From the NCBI GenBank assembly GCA_004519485.1, contig CP038131.1, positions 506,001-570,000 on the forward strand: DNA of 64,000 nucleotides, read 5' to 3'. Under the pieces are notes generated by a model. That model was not told the origin of the DNA, did no database searches, and saw nothing but the letters and a program-made list of their open reading frames with translations. Within the stretch, counting starts at the first letter, position 1. Each line of letters starts with the position of its first letter. The translations under genes were made by a program, and so were the position numbers. Shown piece after piece: positions 43,078 through 53,614 of the stretch. This stretch comes from Nannochloropsis oceanica (Eukaryota > Sar > Eustigmatophyceae > Eustigmatales > Monodopsidaceae).

Positions 43078-44606
43078 GCTCAAGACCAGGAACAAGCTAA
43101 GGCGATATTGAACGCAAAGCAAATGAAACTTAAATCACGACTGTATATATCGGGTAGTGAATAAATCATTTCCCAAAATTTCCTTGTAGTAGAAAGAACA
43201 TCAGATAAACACTGAGTTCCAAACCCTAAACCTCACGAGAAAAAAATAACATGGGCCGTTAAGTGGTGACTCTATCGGCTTACAAACCTGGTCTCCTTCT
43301 TCATTTCCCCTAACGCTCGAAAAAAGGAACAGAGAAACCTTGAGCCGAGAGCAGAGATGTCCTGTCGCCTAGTCCTTCGCTAGGTAGCGTAAGCGATTAA
43401 GGGAGACGGCAAAGCGGACGCCGTACCGGCAGATCACGTACTTGACGAGGTCTTCACGGCGAGTAGGAGCAGAAGAAGGGGCACCATCAGCAAGGACAAG
43501 CCCGCCATATCACCCTGGCCAGGGTACCTGCCAAGCCGAGTGGGGATGGAATCGGGCCCATGGTCCCCACCGCCTCTCGCCGCAGCTGTTGCGGCCACGA
43601 CCTCGGCCCGCAATATCTGCCGCAACATCCCCTACCCCACCAGGCCTTCAATTACGCTTCTTATGCGCCTTTCTTGGGGTTGTACGCGCCCAATTGGTCC
43701 TTTGCCACCACTGCGCCCTGGTCTTGAGGTCGCCCTTGGGTTCGGGCTCAGAGCCCAAGGCGGTTGGGTCCCGTCACCATTTGAACCTGATCGATTCGAG
43801 GAAGGAACAGGAGAGTCAGACGACCACCCCAAAGAAAATGACAGAAGGCAACTCCGCTCAAGGTTGCAAAGGGATTTGAACAGTACAATATAGAAAAGCA
43901 AAAGCACGCAAGCCTCCTTTCCTCCCTTTATGAGGGGGGGGGGGGGGGGGGGAAAGGGTCTTTATGGTTGACCCTACAGTACCCGTTTTAAAAGAGTATT
44001 TTCACGCAGCGTAAGTGACAAAATCTCTTTAATTGTAGAGATCTGTGTCCATTTTAATTTAGTTGTGTTGTCCCCTCCTCCCTGCTGGCAGTATATCGAT
44101 CGCCGAAGATGAGAAGGGGGGGGGGAGAGACGAACAGTTTTCGTCTTTCATTCTTGCATTTCTACGGATGAATCATTTCTTGTTAGTTCCCCTCCATGCA
44201 TGCATGGAACCACTTCACATTGCACTGTGATGACTGGTGACTTTGCGACCTGGAGTTAGAGCTTTCAGTCTGGCTGTGATCGTAATCTTCCCATACGCCG
44301 TAGTCTTCTTTGCTTGTTCCACATCACCTTCTGTTTCCTTATCTGTTTGAAATCCTCTCCACCCATTTCAGGGCAACCCAAGGGACATTGCAGCCGACTC
44401 GGGAGCATCGAACACAATTTCGCAGTCGGTAGGTACCACACGGCGCCTTCTCTGCAAGGGCCACATTACAAATCCGAAAACGCTCTCACCGGGGCTTGCG
44501 GGACAGTCTTCTTTCTGAGGAGCTGAGAAAGGTGGAAAAGGGCTTTCTTCTGCACTAATTCTTGTTTTATCCCAGCAGTGCGACACTGAGCTTGGCGCCT
44601 ACGACC
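43078..44606. other. Unresolved region with possible small gene and G19 tract
   Basis: A minus-strand segment ending at TAG 43369-43371 reads APTRREDLVKYVICRYGVRF then AVSLNRLRYLAKD and looks like a coding C-terminus. On the plus strand, about 43560-43734 reads QYLPQHPLPHQAFNYASYAP then FLGLYAPNWSFATTAPWS before a TGA and also looks protein-like. I could not join either to a start by consistent splicing. G19 lies at 43934-43952. The rest (44000-44600) shows no gene. Confidence 0.35.
43934..43952 (+). repeat. 19-base G homopolymer, intergenic
   Basis: Longest G run in the window; non-coding as far as I can see. Confidence 0.95.
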
Positions 44607-45417
44607 ATGGACACCGCCAGCACCACCATCATGCCCGGTCCTACAGGGTCAACAGGTCCTGCTGGCGAGGGCGGCAACAATTTTAATGCCTTCGTCACGC
44701 CAACGGGGGGCGGACTCTTTGCCTACGAGCCTCCCTTTCCCAAGGGTAGCCCCACCCCTTCTTCGTCCTCGTCGCCACCACCCACGAATCCAGGTCATGA
44801 GAATGTTCTTGGGGCCACAGGGAATGTATCTGGTGGTTCGCGGCCTGATTCCTCATCCCCGTCCTTGGACGCGGCTGAGGATTCTTCGTCGCCCACCGCT
44901 GTCCCCCCCCAGGGTTCTCTCTCGTCGAGTCAGCACCAAAAGCAAGAGGATGATGACATTTCACCCTCGGTGCCACCATCGGAAGAGGCACAGCAGATGG
45001 CCGATAAGAGCAGTAAAGGAAAGCAGAACAGTCACACCACTGCCAGCACCAGTGAAACATTGGATACCACGGCTGCGGCCGCTGCTGCGGCCGCCGGTGA
45101 GAAGCAACATCAGGACCAGCCAGGAGAGCAGAACGCCCGTCTTTTGGATACTTTACTGACCGACAACTACACCAATAACCCAGCGGTGGGTGTCTCGGAC
45201 GCGGGCCCTTACCCTCCTTCGGCTGCTATGGGATTTGACGCGACTCTAGCAGCGACAACCTTGAGCATGGGCAACCTGGAGCTGCGCTCTGAGGACATCA
45301 AAATAGCCAATGCACAGACATTTTTGATGGCTCAGCGGCAGCAACAGCACCTACAGCACTTGCAACAGGGGCCGCAGGGGCAGCAGGGACAACAGCAGCA
45401 ATCCCTTTTCCATCATT

Positions 45418-45455
<38 letters not shown>

Positions 45456-46931
45456 ATAGCCGCCACCGCAGGGGGAATGGGTGCGGGTTTGTCGTCTGCG
45501 CTTTTTAGTCAAAGTGCTGGTCTCTTGGCCGCTCAGCAGGTATGTATGTGTATGCATGTATGTTTATGTATGTGTATGTATGTTTGTGTGTTTACGTATG
45601 TGTATGTATGTGTTTGCAATTAATTTCGCCCGGGCTTTTATATCCGGTCCGTCAGTATGTATCTGCCTATAGCCCACTTATTCCGCCTACGCTTTCTTCT
45701 TCTCCCACGCTCATGCTATATGTCTTGGCTCTGTCGTGTGCACGTCACATGCTGCCCTATTTTGGTCATGGTGGATCAAGTCACGCTTCCCTCTGTTCTC
45801 GACCCTCAAACAGGCGCAGCAGCAGAATCCCATCCTATCCCAGCAGCAAGCATTTGCCCAGAGCGTGTACACCAAGTATGGACCGCAATGTAACGGGGGG
45901 TACCCTAGCCCGCTCAAAACACCCGGGGCGCCTATCAAGACCACAGACAGCGACAAGGGCCCGGAGGGATGCAATTTGTTTGTCTTTCACATCCCTAACG
46001 ACATGACGAACCTCGACTTATACCAGGCACGACAATTCCTTCCTTTTATTTCTCCCTCCCCCTGCACTCCCTTCCCTGGTCGCTGTTTATGGGACTCTAA
46101 TTTCTCATTCGGTTTTGATTTTCGTGGCCTTTTATACTCGATCAATTCGAAGCACTCACCCGCGAACCCTCCCTTCTTTCTTCCCTCCATCCCCCTTCCC
46201 TTCAGATGTTCTCTACCTTCGGTCAAGTCATCTCCGCCCGCATCATGGTCGACAAGGTCACAGGCCGCTCGCGTGGCTTCGGCTTCGTCAGCTACAACAA
46301 CCCTGACTCGGCACTCCAAGCCATCGAGGCAATGAATGGTTTCGTGGTCGGACATAAGCGACTCAAGGTGGAGCAGAAAAAAGACAAGTCATCCCTGGGA
46401 ATGTCCGGCGTGGGTGGATCCATAGGGGGACACGGAGCCCCTTCCTCAGCCTTCTCTGCCTCTGATACGTTGTCCCCTCACGGCAGTAACCCTTTAATGA
46501 TTGGCTCAGGTGGAGCGCCCGCCCCTCTCCACGCGCTGCAGCGGTGGCAAGCGCACTTGGCTAGTCAGGCCGCGCTTCAGCAGAAGCAGGTTCAATATGG
46601 CGGCATGCCTTTGCCGCAGCACCAACAGCACCAGCACCAGCAGGCACATGTGAACATCACGCAGCCGCCGCACCAGCATCAACAACAACAGCAACAGCAG
46701 CAGCAGCAGCAGCAGCAACAACAACAACAACAACACCAATACCAGCAGCAGCAGCAGAAGCAGCAGCAGGCCGGTGGTTTGATGGTTGGCGATGGGGGCC
46801 CTGAGTTTGGAAGCATGGGTGGAGGAGAAGTGGGGCCAGGACAGGCCAGGAATTTCAACAGCGGGTCGATGGCAGCGGATCGGCCTTCTTCCCAGTACAT
46901 TTCGCATGTTGCGGGGCTGTATCAAGGCTAG
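44607..46931 (+). CDS. CELF/Bruno-like RNA-binding protein with one RRM
   Basis: Three exons, 44607-45539, 45814-46026 and 46206-46931, giving about 623 residues. The first 311 residues are Pro/Ser/Thr- then Gln-rich and disordered. The single RRM (about 353-430) is interrupted by intron 2: [20 protein letters not shown], then YQ joined to [20 protein letters not shown] and [20 protein letters not shown], ending [20 protein letters not shown]2 (LFVFHI) and RNP1 (RGFGFVSY) are intact. The sequence follows RRM3 of CELF/ETR-3 proteins (NLFIYHLP, CFGFVSYDNP, MNGFQIGMKRLKV). CELF proteins have three RRMs; here only this one is present. Intron 2 begins with GC (CAG/GCACGA). The C-terminus is again Gln-rich and ends [13 protein letters not shown]. 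Likely a regulator of mRNA splicing, stability or translation. Confidence 0.87.
45421..45456 (+). repeat. (CAG)n tract coding poly-Gln
   Basis: Runs of CAG triplets in exon 1 of the RRM protein; a second CAA/CAG tract at about 46680-46765 encodes another Gln run. Confidence 0.9.
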
Positions 46932-47683
46932 ATTGCTAGAAGCTGATATGATATGTGAGGAATTTTCAGGAAGGTAGGCAAGGACGAATTGAAGCGAAAC
47001 GAGGAGTAAGACTTGATTGAGTACAAAAAGGCGCCGGTACGTGCGTCCTACTCCTGTCCATTCTTTGTGTAGCCGGCATCTATTCATTCTCACGCTGACA
47101 CACCTACAAACTTTCCCTGTTCCCCCAATTGTTTTTTATCACACGCCGATCTAGAAAGTAGAATCGATAGAAGGATATCAGGCGTGGGCTTGCACTAGGG
47201 ACACCGATAATTTGGGAAGCAGCCGATGAGACCACCGAGGTGGACAAGGGAACAGTACATTTAAATTCATGTGAAGAATGAGAGAAAGAGATATAGGCAG
47301 GCTACGTATTGGTGTTTTTTGTGCTCTTTTATGAGTGAAAGAGGGATAATATTTAGTATATTACTTGAGCATTGCGTATGTGTCCTTGCGCAATAAACGA
47401 TAGGGAGGGCTCAGTGACAAAGGAGAAATTAGCAAGGTTGCAGGTGACTTTGAAGGAAGAAAGGGAGAAGCGAGAGGGCCTGCCACCGATGGAGGGATAT
47501 GTATGTTCGCGCGCGGAGTTGCTCTTTTGCTGTCAGCACCCTTTGGTGGGTCGCCCGTCGTATTTGTATTTTAGGTCTCTCCTCCTTATCTTCACTTTCT
47601 TTTTCTCCCTTTAATAAAACAACTTGTGTATGAGAGTGTGTGTCTTTGTGTGTATGAGAATTCGTTTGTTTGAAAGTAAGAGA

Positions 47684-47741
<58 letters not shown>

Positions 47742-49451
47742 AAGAGAGAGAGAGAGAGAGAGAAAGAAAGAGAGAGAGTGTGTGTGTGTGTGTGTCAAAG
47801 CTGTGTAAGGTATTCCGTCACTCTTCTCTGTCCCACCAGACCAACCACGAAATGAAGTAATAGGCAGCCTACACTAGAGAGAAAGGAGAAGAGAGAAGAC
47901 AACTAGAAGATAAAGAATGCAGGGGAGAACGTCAACACGATCATCATCATCTATAAGAAACAACAACTAGAAAATTTTAATCAATGAATATCACCTGTTA
48001 TCCTCTGCAAGACCGTCATCCCACTACAAACAACATCAACGACCGAAAGGGTTAAAGGCGAGCCCCCAAAATCCGCGAGGCATCAGAATGATGGAGAGCG
48101 GATGTTGAGTTTGCGCTGAAAAGAAGCGAAACCAAAAGTGTATTTATACATGTGCACGAAGGAGAAAGAGAGGGGGAATGATTTTCTTTTCGGAAAAGAA
48201 ATTTAAGTCCATGTGAAGTTGGAGTTGAATGTGATTCGAGAGCGAACAAGAGTAATAGGGACAATCCAGAGAGGTGGGGAAGGATGCCAACGACTAAAGT
48301 GGAAAGGCCACAGAGAGAGGAATAGATCACTTCATGCAATAGGACTTCCGTGTTAGCACTTAAGAGGTCAGCAGGACAAAGGAGGGTGGCCTCTTCTTTC
48401 CCTTCTATTTTTTATTCTTTTATAATACTTTTAATTTCATACCAATAGGGTTCTTTGCGCTCTCCCTCCCCAGAAGAGCTTTATTTTTTTGGGAAGATGG
48501 TCTTCTTTTTGTTTGTATACACACGGCCACCTGTCGGAAATGAAAGCGCGGTAGTCAAGAGAGACAAGAGAAGAAAAGAGAATTGGGAGCGAGAACGAAG
48601 TGGGCAAAAGAAACTTACCTTCCATTAGTTGTCCGCATAGTGTTAAGCGTCGTTAGATGGTTTGAGGTACGTCTCATTCCTGTCTTTTTCTCTTTCTCTG
48701 AGCTTCGACCGAATATTTGCTGTGAGTATTCCAGATGTAGGTATCTGTTTATTACTTTTTCATGTTGTCACCCCGTCACTGCTTTCTCTCAATGTCTTCC
48801 ATTCTCCATACTCCAGACATGTTTGTCTCGCATGCCTCTCTTTGCTACTTATTCAAGAGTTGGATGATAAAGACCACAAGATGACATTCCGTGTCTGCGT
48901 ATGACCCTTACTGTTTTACGTCCGCTCTCCCTCCATCCCTTCATTTTTACATGGCTCTCCCTTCCTCCGCTGCGCTCTTCCCCAAACAGTCCTCTTTCAT
49001 TCATTTACATCATGGGTTCCTCTGTTTCATCCCCTTTTCCTTCCCGACACCGCTACACATTTGCATCTTTCTCCACAGCGTCCCTTACGTTCCTCCTCTT
49101 CCCACATGGGCTAACCCGGCTGCAAGGGCGGTTGCTACCGGCGTTACGGGGAGGGGCGTCCTCCTTATATTCCTCTTCGTCGGAAAGCCCTCCCTTCTCC
49201 TCTCCCTCTCTGCATGTTTATCGTTCCAAACACAGATCAGCAACACCAGCTGCAGCATCTGGCTTTCACCCGCGTACCTTCGATACGACCTCCGCCTTCT
49301 CCCCCCTCCCTCCTCACTTCCCCTCTTTTCCTACTTCTTGGACGGCTGTTGTCTCTCCGCTCCCTCCTCCTCTCCCTCGAGACCCAGACCAGAACAGCTC
49401 AATTATTTGTATCTGGCTCCTGCGCGCCCAGGCCCTGTGCTGCCATTTCCC
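46932..49451. other. Longest gene-poor stretch (2.5 kb), with microsatellite
   Basis: No confident gene. A possible exon at about 47400-47502 (plus) reads EGSVTKEKLARLQVTLKEER then EKREGLPPMEGY before a GTATGT donor-like site; its helical, charged character is protein-like, but no partner exons were found. 48900-49450 is C/T-rich and produces long spurious plus-strand ORFs opposite the next gene. A GA/GT microsatellite lies at 47680-47796. Confidence 0.4.
47680..47796. repeat. (GA)n then (GT)n compound microsatellite
   Basis: About 95 bp of AG dinucleotides with occasional AAAG interruptions, followed by nine GT units. Confidence 0.95.
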
Positions 49452-51318
49452 TCATCCCTCTCCACTTCCATTCTTCTTCTGTTTCTTCCTCGGCGACTCT
49501 CTCCGTTCCTCCTCCTCCCCTACTCCCTCCTCCTCCTCCTCTTCCTCCTCCCCAGCTTTATCCTCTTCCACGTCAATTTCCCCCTCTAAAACCAAGCGGA
49601 TATCCTCGTTCAATCTGGCCTGCTCCTCCGCCATCACCTTTTTCACCTGTGCCGCCATCGAGGGCGCCAACAGGCTCAACAATTTCTCATCGGCCTGCAC
49701 CGCCTTTTTCCCCATGTCATGCTCCCGCAAGGCCATGAACTTCCGACTCCCCTCCGGGACGTCCTTCCAGGTCCCCCTCCTCGCGTTGTACTTGGCGACC
49801 TTCTGCACGTGCACGTCCACGTCGAGAAAGGCGCTCGGACGCAAAGTGAGCGGGATGCCTCCCTCCTCCTTCTGCTTGGGGGGATCTATTCCTATGACAG
49901 TGGCCTCGTAAAACGTCCCGGCCTTCTCGAGGCGGGACTTGAATTGAATCCTATCCCCAAGCTGCAAGACCACATTCCCTCTTCCCTTCCTCTTCCCTGC
50001 TAAGGTTGGGCTCTGGGCATAGAGGCTGCTAATAACCTCACTCTGTCCTCGCTCTACTTCACAACCACCTTCTTCCTCCTCCTCGTCAGGAGTAACCACA
50101 GCCAATGAAGCTGCTAATTGACGCTCCCGCTGAATCTGATCTTTCTTGGCCCATATCACGGTTAGGGAGTCTTGGAGGGTCTGTGTGTGAGAAAAGCGGG
50201 AAGAAAGGAGTAAGAGACAGGTGTGTGATGAGTGGATGTGAGTGCCACGGAAGGGGGTTGAAAACGACGCTTAGAAAGGAGCTGGAGGGGTCAATTAGAA
50301 AAGAGAGGGGGATGATCAATTTTGTGTCGTCGTCGTTATTTGCTTCTTCGTACCATCTCCGCATACTGCATGCTCTTGCTCCACTGGGCGTGCGTGTAGA
50401 TAGGCGGCTTTTTGGGGGCCATACGTTTGGCTGGCCTTCGTCCCTTTTTCTTCTTCTCTATCTTCTTGCCGTTGGCGCTGACGGTAACCGTGTTGTCATG
50501 GTCGTCGTTATCATTGGCAGCGGGGCCAGCATCAGCAAGGGTAGTGTTGGTCTGGGAGGAGTCCACGTTTTTCTTGTCCTTGGATTTCGGGGGTCGGGGA
50601 GCCATGGCCTTGTAATAACTGCTCCAGCGCAACGCCCCCCCTTCTTCTCCATAGTTGAAAGGAATGAGATCGGCCTCTTTTTTGACTTTGTGTTGCCTAA
50701 ATGGATGGTAACGGGGTGAAAGAAATTAGGGGGGGGTGCAAGAAATCCTTAGTCGTCAGACAGAAAGAACACATGTTCGAAGCCCGCACATGCACATCAC
50801 CATCCCTACCTCACTTACTTTTTGTCAGTATCCTTCGTGGGAAAGTAGCGGACCCAGACCTTTCCCTCTGGTAATTTGCCCTCCCCAACTTGCTCCAGCG
50901 CGATTTCATTCACGGTCATCACGCGGACGGGCACCCAGAATAAGCCCCTCTCTGCATCTCCTTCCTTTGTCCACTTCAGCCGCTCCAAGTCCACCAGGGG
51001 CGTAATGGTATATTTCCCCTCGTAATCATCCCTCCCTGAGCCCTCATCATCGATGTTGCTAGTGCTGTCAATCTCTTGCGAGGTTATGAGTACCGGTGCT
51101 GCCGCATCCGCAGGGCTGGTCGACACTACTCCTCTCCTTTCCTCCTCTTCCTCGTTGCCGCCTCCTCTTCCTATTCCTCCCCTTTCCTCTTCGCTGCTGA
51201 TGCCCGAATGCCTAGCGGCAGAGCAGTTGCGCCGCTGCTGCTCCTCCTTTGCCTCCGCGATCGGGTCCGTCATTAGAAGGTCGTCATCGTCGTCGTCGTA
51301 GTCGTCCACTGGTGACAT
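49452..51318 (-). CDS. Acidic nuclear protein with PWWP-like segment, function unknown
   Basis: Three exons, 51318-50819, 50696-50354 and 50180-49452, with matching phases (donors GTAAGT and GTACGA), giving about 523 residues. The start MSPVDDYDDDDDDLLMTDP is strongly acidic. Residues about 115-190 read GLFWVPVRVMTVNEI, KVWVRYFPTKDTDKKQ and EADLIPFNYGEEGG, a pattern like a divergent PWWP domain (WWPARV, VRFFG, L.PF). A Lys-rich linker (KKIEKKKKGRRPAKRMAPKK) is a likely nuclear signal. A second domain (LQLGDRIQFKSRLEKAGTFY, EATVIGID) could be a Tudor/chromo-like barrel. The tail is acidic then basic (ESPRKKQKKNGSGEG). A chromatin reader role is inference; the family is not recognised with certainty. 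Confidence 0.65.
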
Positions 51319-51700
51319 CTTGACTGAGTCCTAGTCTCTGTGGCTCGTCTGCGGCTTGCGATCCCGCCGACGGTGTCACGATGAGCCTGAGGTGGTGATG
51401 GAATTGCACAGGAAATAATACATGTTCGTGGGAAAGGTTGGTGGTTGCGCCACGTTTGGTGTTTGAAAATGTGTATTTTACTCCATTTCCCTCCCTAGCC
51501 CTCATTTCCTGCAGCCAATGCACCCCTTGGTCCGAGATCGAGAAACACCGTCATCGCCAGCCACTGCTGCACAGACCTCCCTCCATACACATACACCCCT
51601 GACTGAATCATGCTTCATTTCCTGTATCACAGGCACTTGCACGACCTGTCTGCTCTCTATTGTCGCCTGCATCACGTGACTCCAAGTGCCTATTATTACA
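51319..51700. other. Divergent promoter region
   Basis: About 380 bp between the acidic nuclear protein gene (minus) and histidinol dehydrogenase (plus). No ORF with motif. Confidence 0.5.
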
Positions 51701-53237
51701 ATGGCAACTGACGACCTTCCACGCCTGCGTGTCGTGAGCCTTGCTGAAGTGGATGACCTGGCCAAGCTCAATGAGCCCGTGGAACCCTTGGCCCGCCATC
51801 AGGCCATGGAGATCATCAACGACATCAAGGTAAGTTTGCAGGGGTCATTTATGGCTTTTCACTCGCGCCTACACGTGACAGGTGACGTGACCAGCTTGGA
51901 CACAGGCATGGCACGAGCATGGAGACGATCCTCCTCAACCTACGAGGCTACTCGCACTCGACGTCCCGCGCTCTTTGCATGGTTGTGCGAGGGGGAACGC
52001 CACTTACTGCATGGCAGTAGACAGCATATCCTCATCCCATCCCATATCACTTATTCTGCGACCACACCAAACCCAGACAAACGGCAAGACCGCCCTTCTT
52101 CAACAAGCCCTCAGACTCGGCGACATCAAATCACTACAAGACCCCATTATCCTTGGTCGGGCCGATCTCGAAAAGGCATGGTTGTCCCTCACCGACGGAC
52201 AACGTGAAATGCTCCAACGAACACGAGAGCGGATCGAAGCCTTTGCCAAAGCCCAACGCAGCGCCATCCAAGACGTCTCAATTTCCATTCCCGGGGGATC
52301 AGCAGGGCACACCATTGCGCCCATGGCCGTCGCAGGTTGTTACGCCCCCGGAGGTCGATACCCTCTCCCTTCCTCTGTGCTGATGACAGCGGTAACTGCC
52401 AAAGCAGCAGGCGTGACGAAGGTGTGGGTGGCCTCCCCCCGTCCTTCTGCCGTGACACTCGGCGCTGCGTTCATTGCGGAAGCAGATGCCTTTTTGGCAG
52501 TCGGTGGGGCACAGGCTGTGGCAGCACTGGCTTATGGAGTGGATGGTGTGGATGCGAGTGATATAGTTGTTGGGCCGGGGAACAAATGGGTCACTGCGGC
52601 GAAGAGTCTCATTTCGGGCGTTTGTGCGATTGACATGCTGGCAGGGCCTTCAGAGGTGTTGGTCATCGCGGATGAAACAGCGGACCCGCAGACCATCGCG
52701 GCAGATTTGCTAGCGCAGGCGGAGCATGATGTAGAGGCAAGGCCTATTCTGGTGGCGACCTCGAGGAATGTCATCGATCAAGTGAATGATGCCCTGGTGC
52801 AGCAACTCTCCATCCTGCCCACGGGGGAAACAGCCCGCCATGCCGTCTTAAAGGGGTTTGCGGTGGCGGTTAATAGCGTAGAGGAGTGCATTTTAGTGTC
52901 CGATAAAATTGCCCCTGAGCATCTGGAGATCCAGACGGCTGACGCCAAAGCCGTCGCTTTCCGCTGTAAGAACTACGGAGCTGTGTTCATTGGTCATGGA
53001 GCGGCGGAGGTCTTGGGGGATTATGGTGCGGGTCCAAACCATGTGTTGCCGACAGGTGGCACCGCTAAATATACAGGGGGTTTAAGTGTCTTTACGTTCT
53101 TGAGGGTGCGGACGTGGATGAGTATGGACGACCTGCATGGGGGGCAGGTGGTGGTGAAGGACGCGGTGGAGCTGGCACGCTTGGAAGGGCTTGAGGGCCA
53201 TGCACGGGCGGCAGAGAAGAGGCTTTTGCCGGCGTAA
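51701..53237 (+). CDS. hisD: Histidinol dehydrogenase
   Basis: Two exons, 51701-51829 (MATDDLPRLRVVSLAEVDDL, donor AAG/GTAAGT) and 52077-53237, phase 0, giving about 429 residues, the usual HisD length. Conserved blocks: SIPGGSAGHTIAPMAVAGCY, APGGRYPLPSSVLMTAVTAK, FLAVGGAQAVAALAYG, DIVVGPGNKWVTAAKSLISG, DMLAGPSEVLVIAD, DLLAQAEHD, DKIAPEHLEI with the catalytic Glu/His, YGAGPNHVLPTGGTAKYTGG. It performs the last two oxidations of histidine synthesis (histidinol to histidine, NAD-dependent, Zn enzyme). No plastid presequence is visible at the chosen start; an upstream exon or a shorter targeting signal is possible. Confidence 0.95.
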
Positions 53238-53614
53238 GGTTGATGAAGAAGTCATGATTAAAGGAAGTATAACGTTGTGCTCGAAATGTTAGATGCGTGT
53301 GAATGATGAGTATCTTCATGAGTAGCTGGATGAGTGGGAGAATGGGAGATTGGTGGAAAGAAAAAGTTGTAGAAGAGGAAGGGAAATAAAACGTTCTTTG
53401 TGGTTTGTTGCGTTTGGTTCTGGTTTTTTGGTTCTCTTCTTTGTTTTTGCTTGATTTACACGGTACTTTTACATCTCCATGGCGGCCCATATCCCTCTCG
53501 GTCATGTCCTCTCCCTGTACTCATACTTATGAAAAATAAATAACAACGACGGCACCTACAAAATCCGAATGAAATTTGCCTTCGTACATAGCACATTTCG
53601 CTCACGCTATGCAC
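53238..53614. other. Convergent 3' region
   Basis: Between converging genes; A/T-rich with no supported ORF. Confidence 0.5.

Noticed and set aside
47680-47796. Arg/Glu-repeat ORFs over the GA microsatellite
   Set aside because: Dinucleotide repeats always give open frames; no flanking protein-like sequence.
48891-49911. Plus-strand ORFs of 232 and 336 codons, Ser/Pro/Leu-rich
   Set aside because: C/T-rich sequence opposite the 3' part of the minus-strand acidic nuclear protein gene; the composition is that of an antisense shadow.
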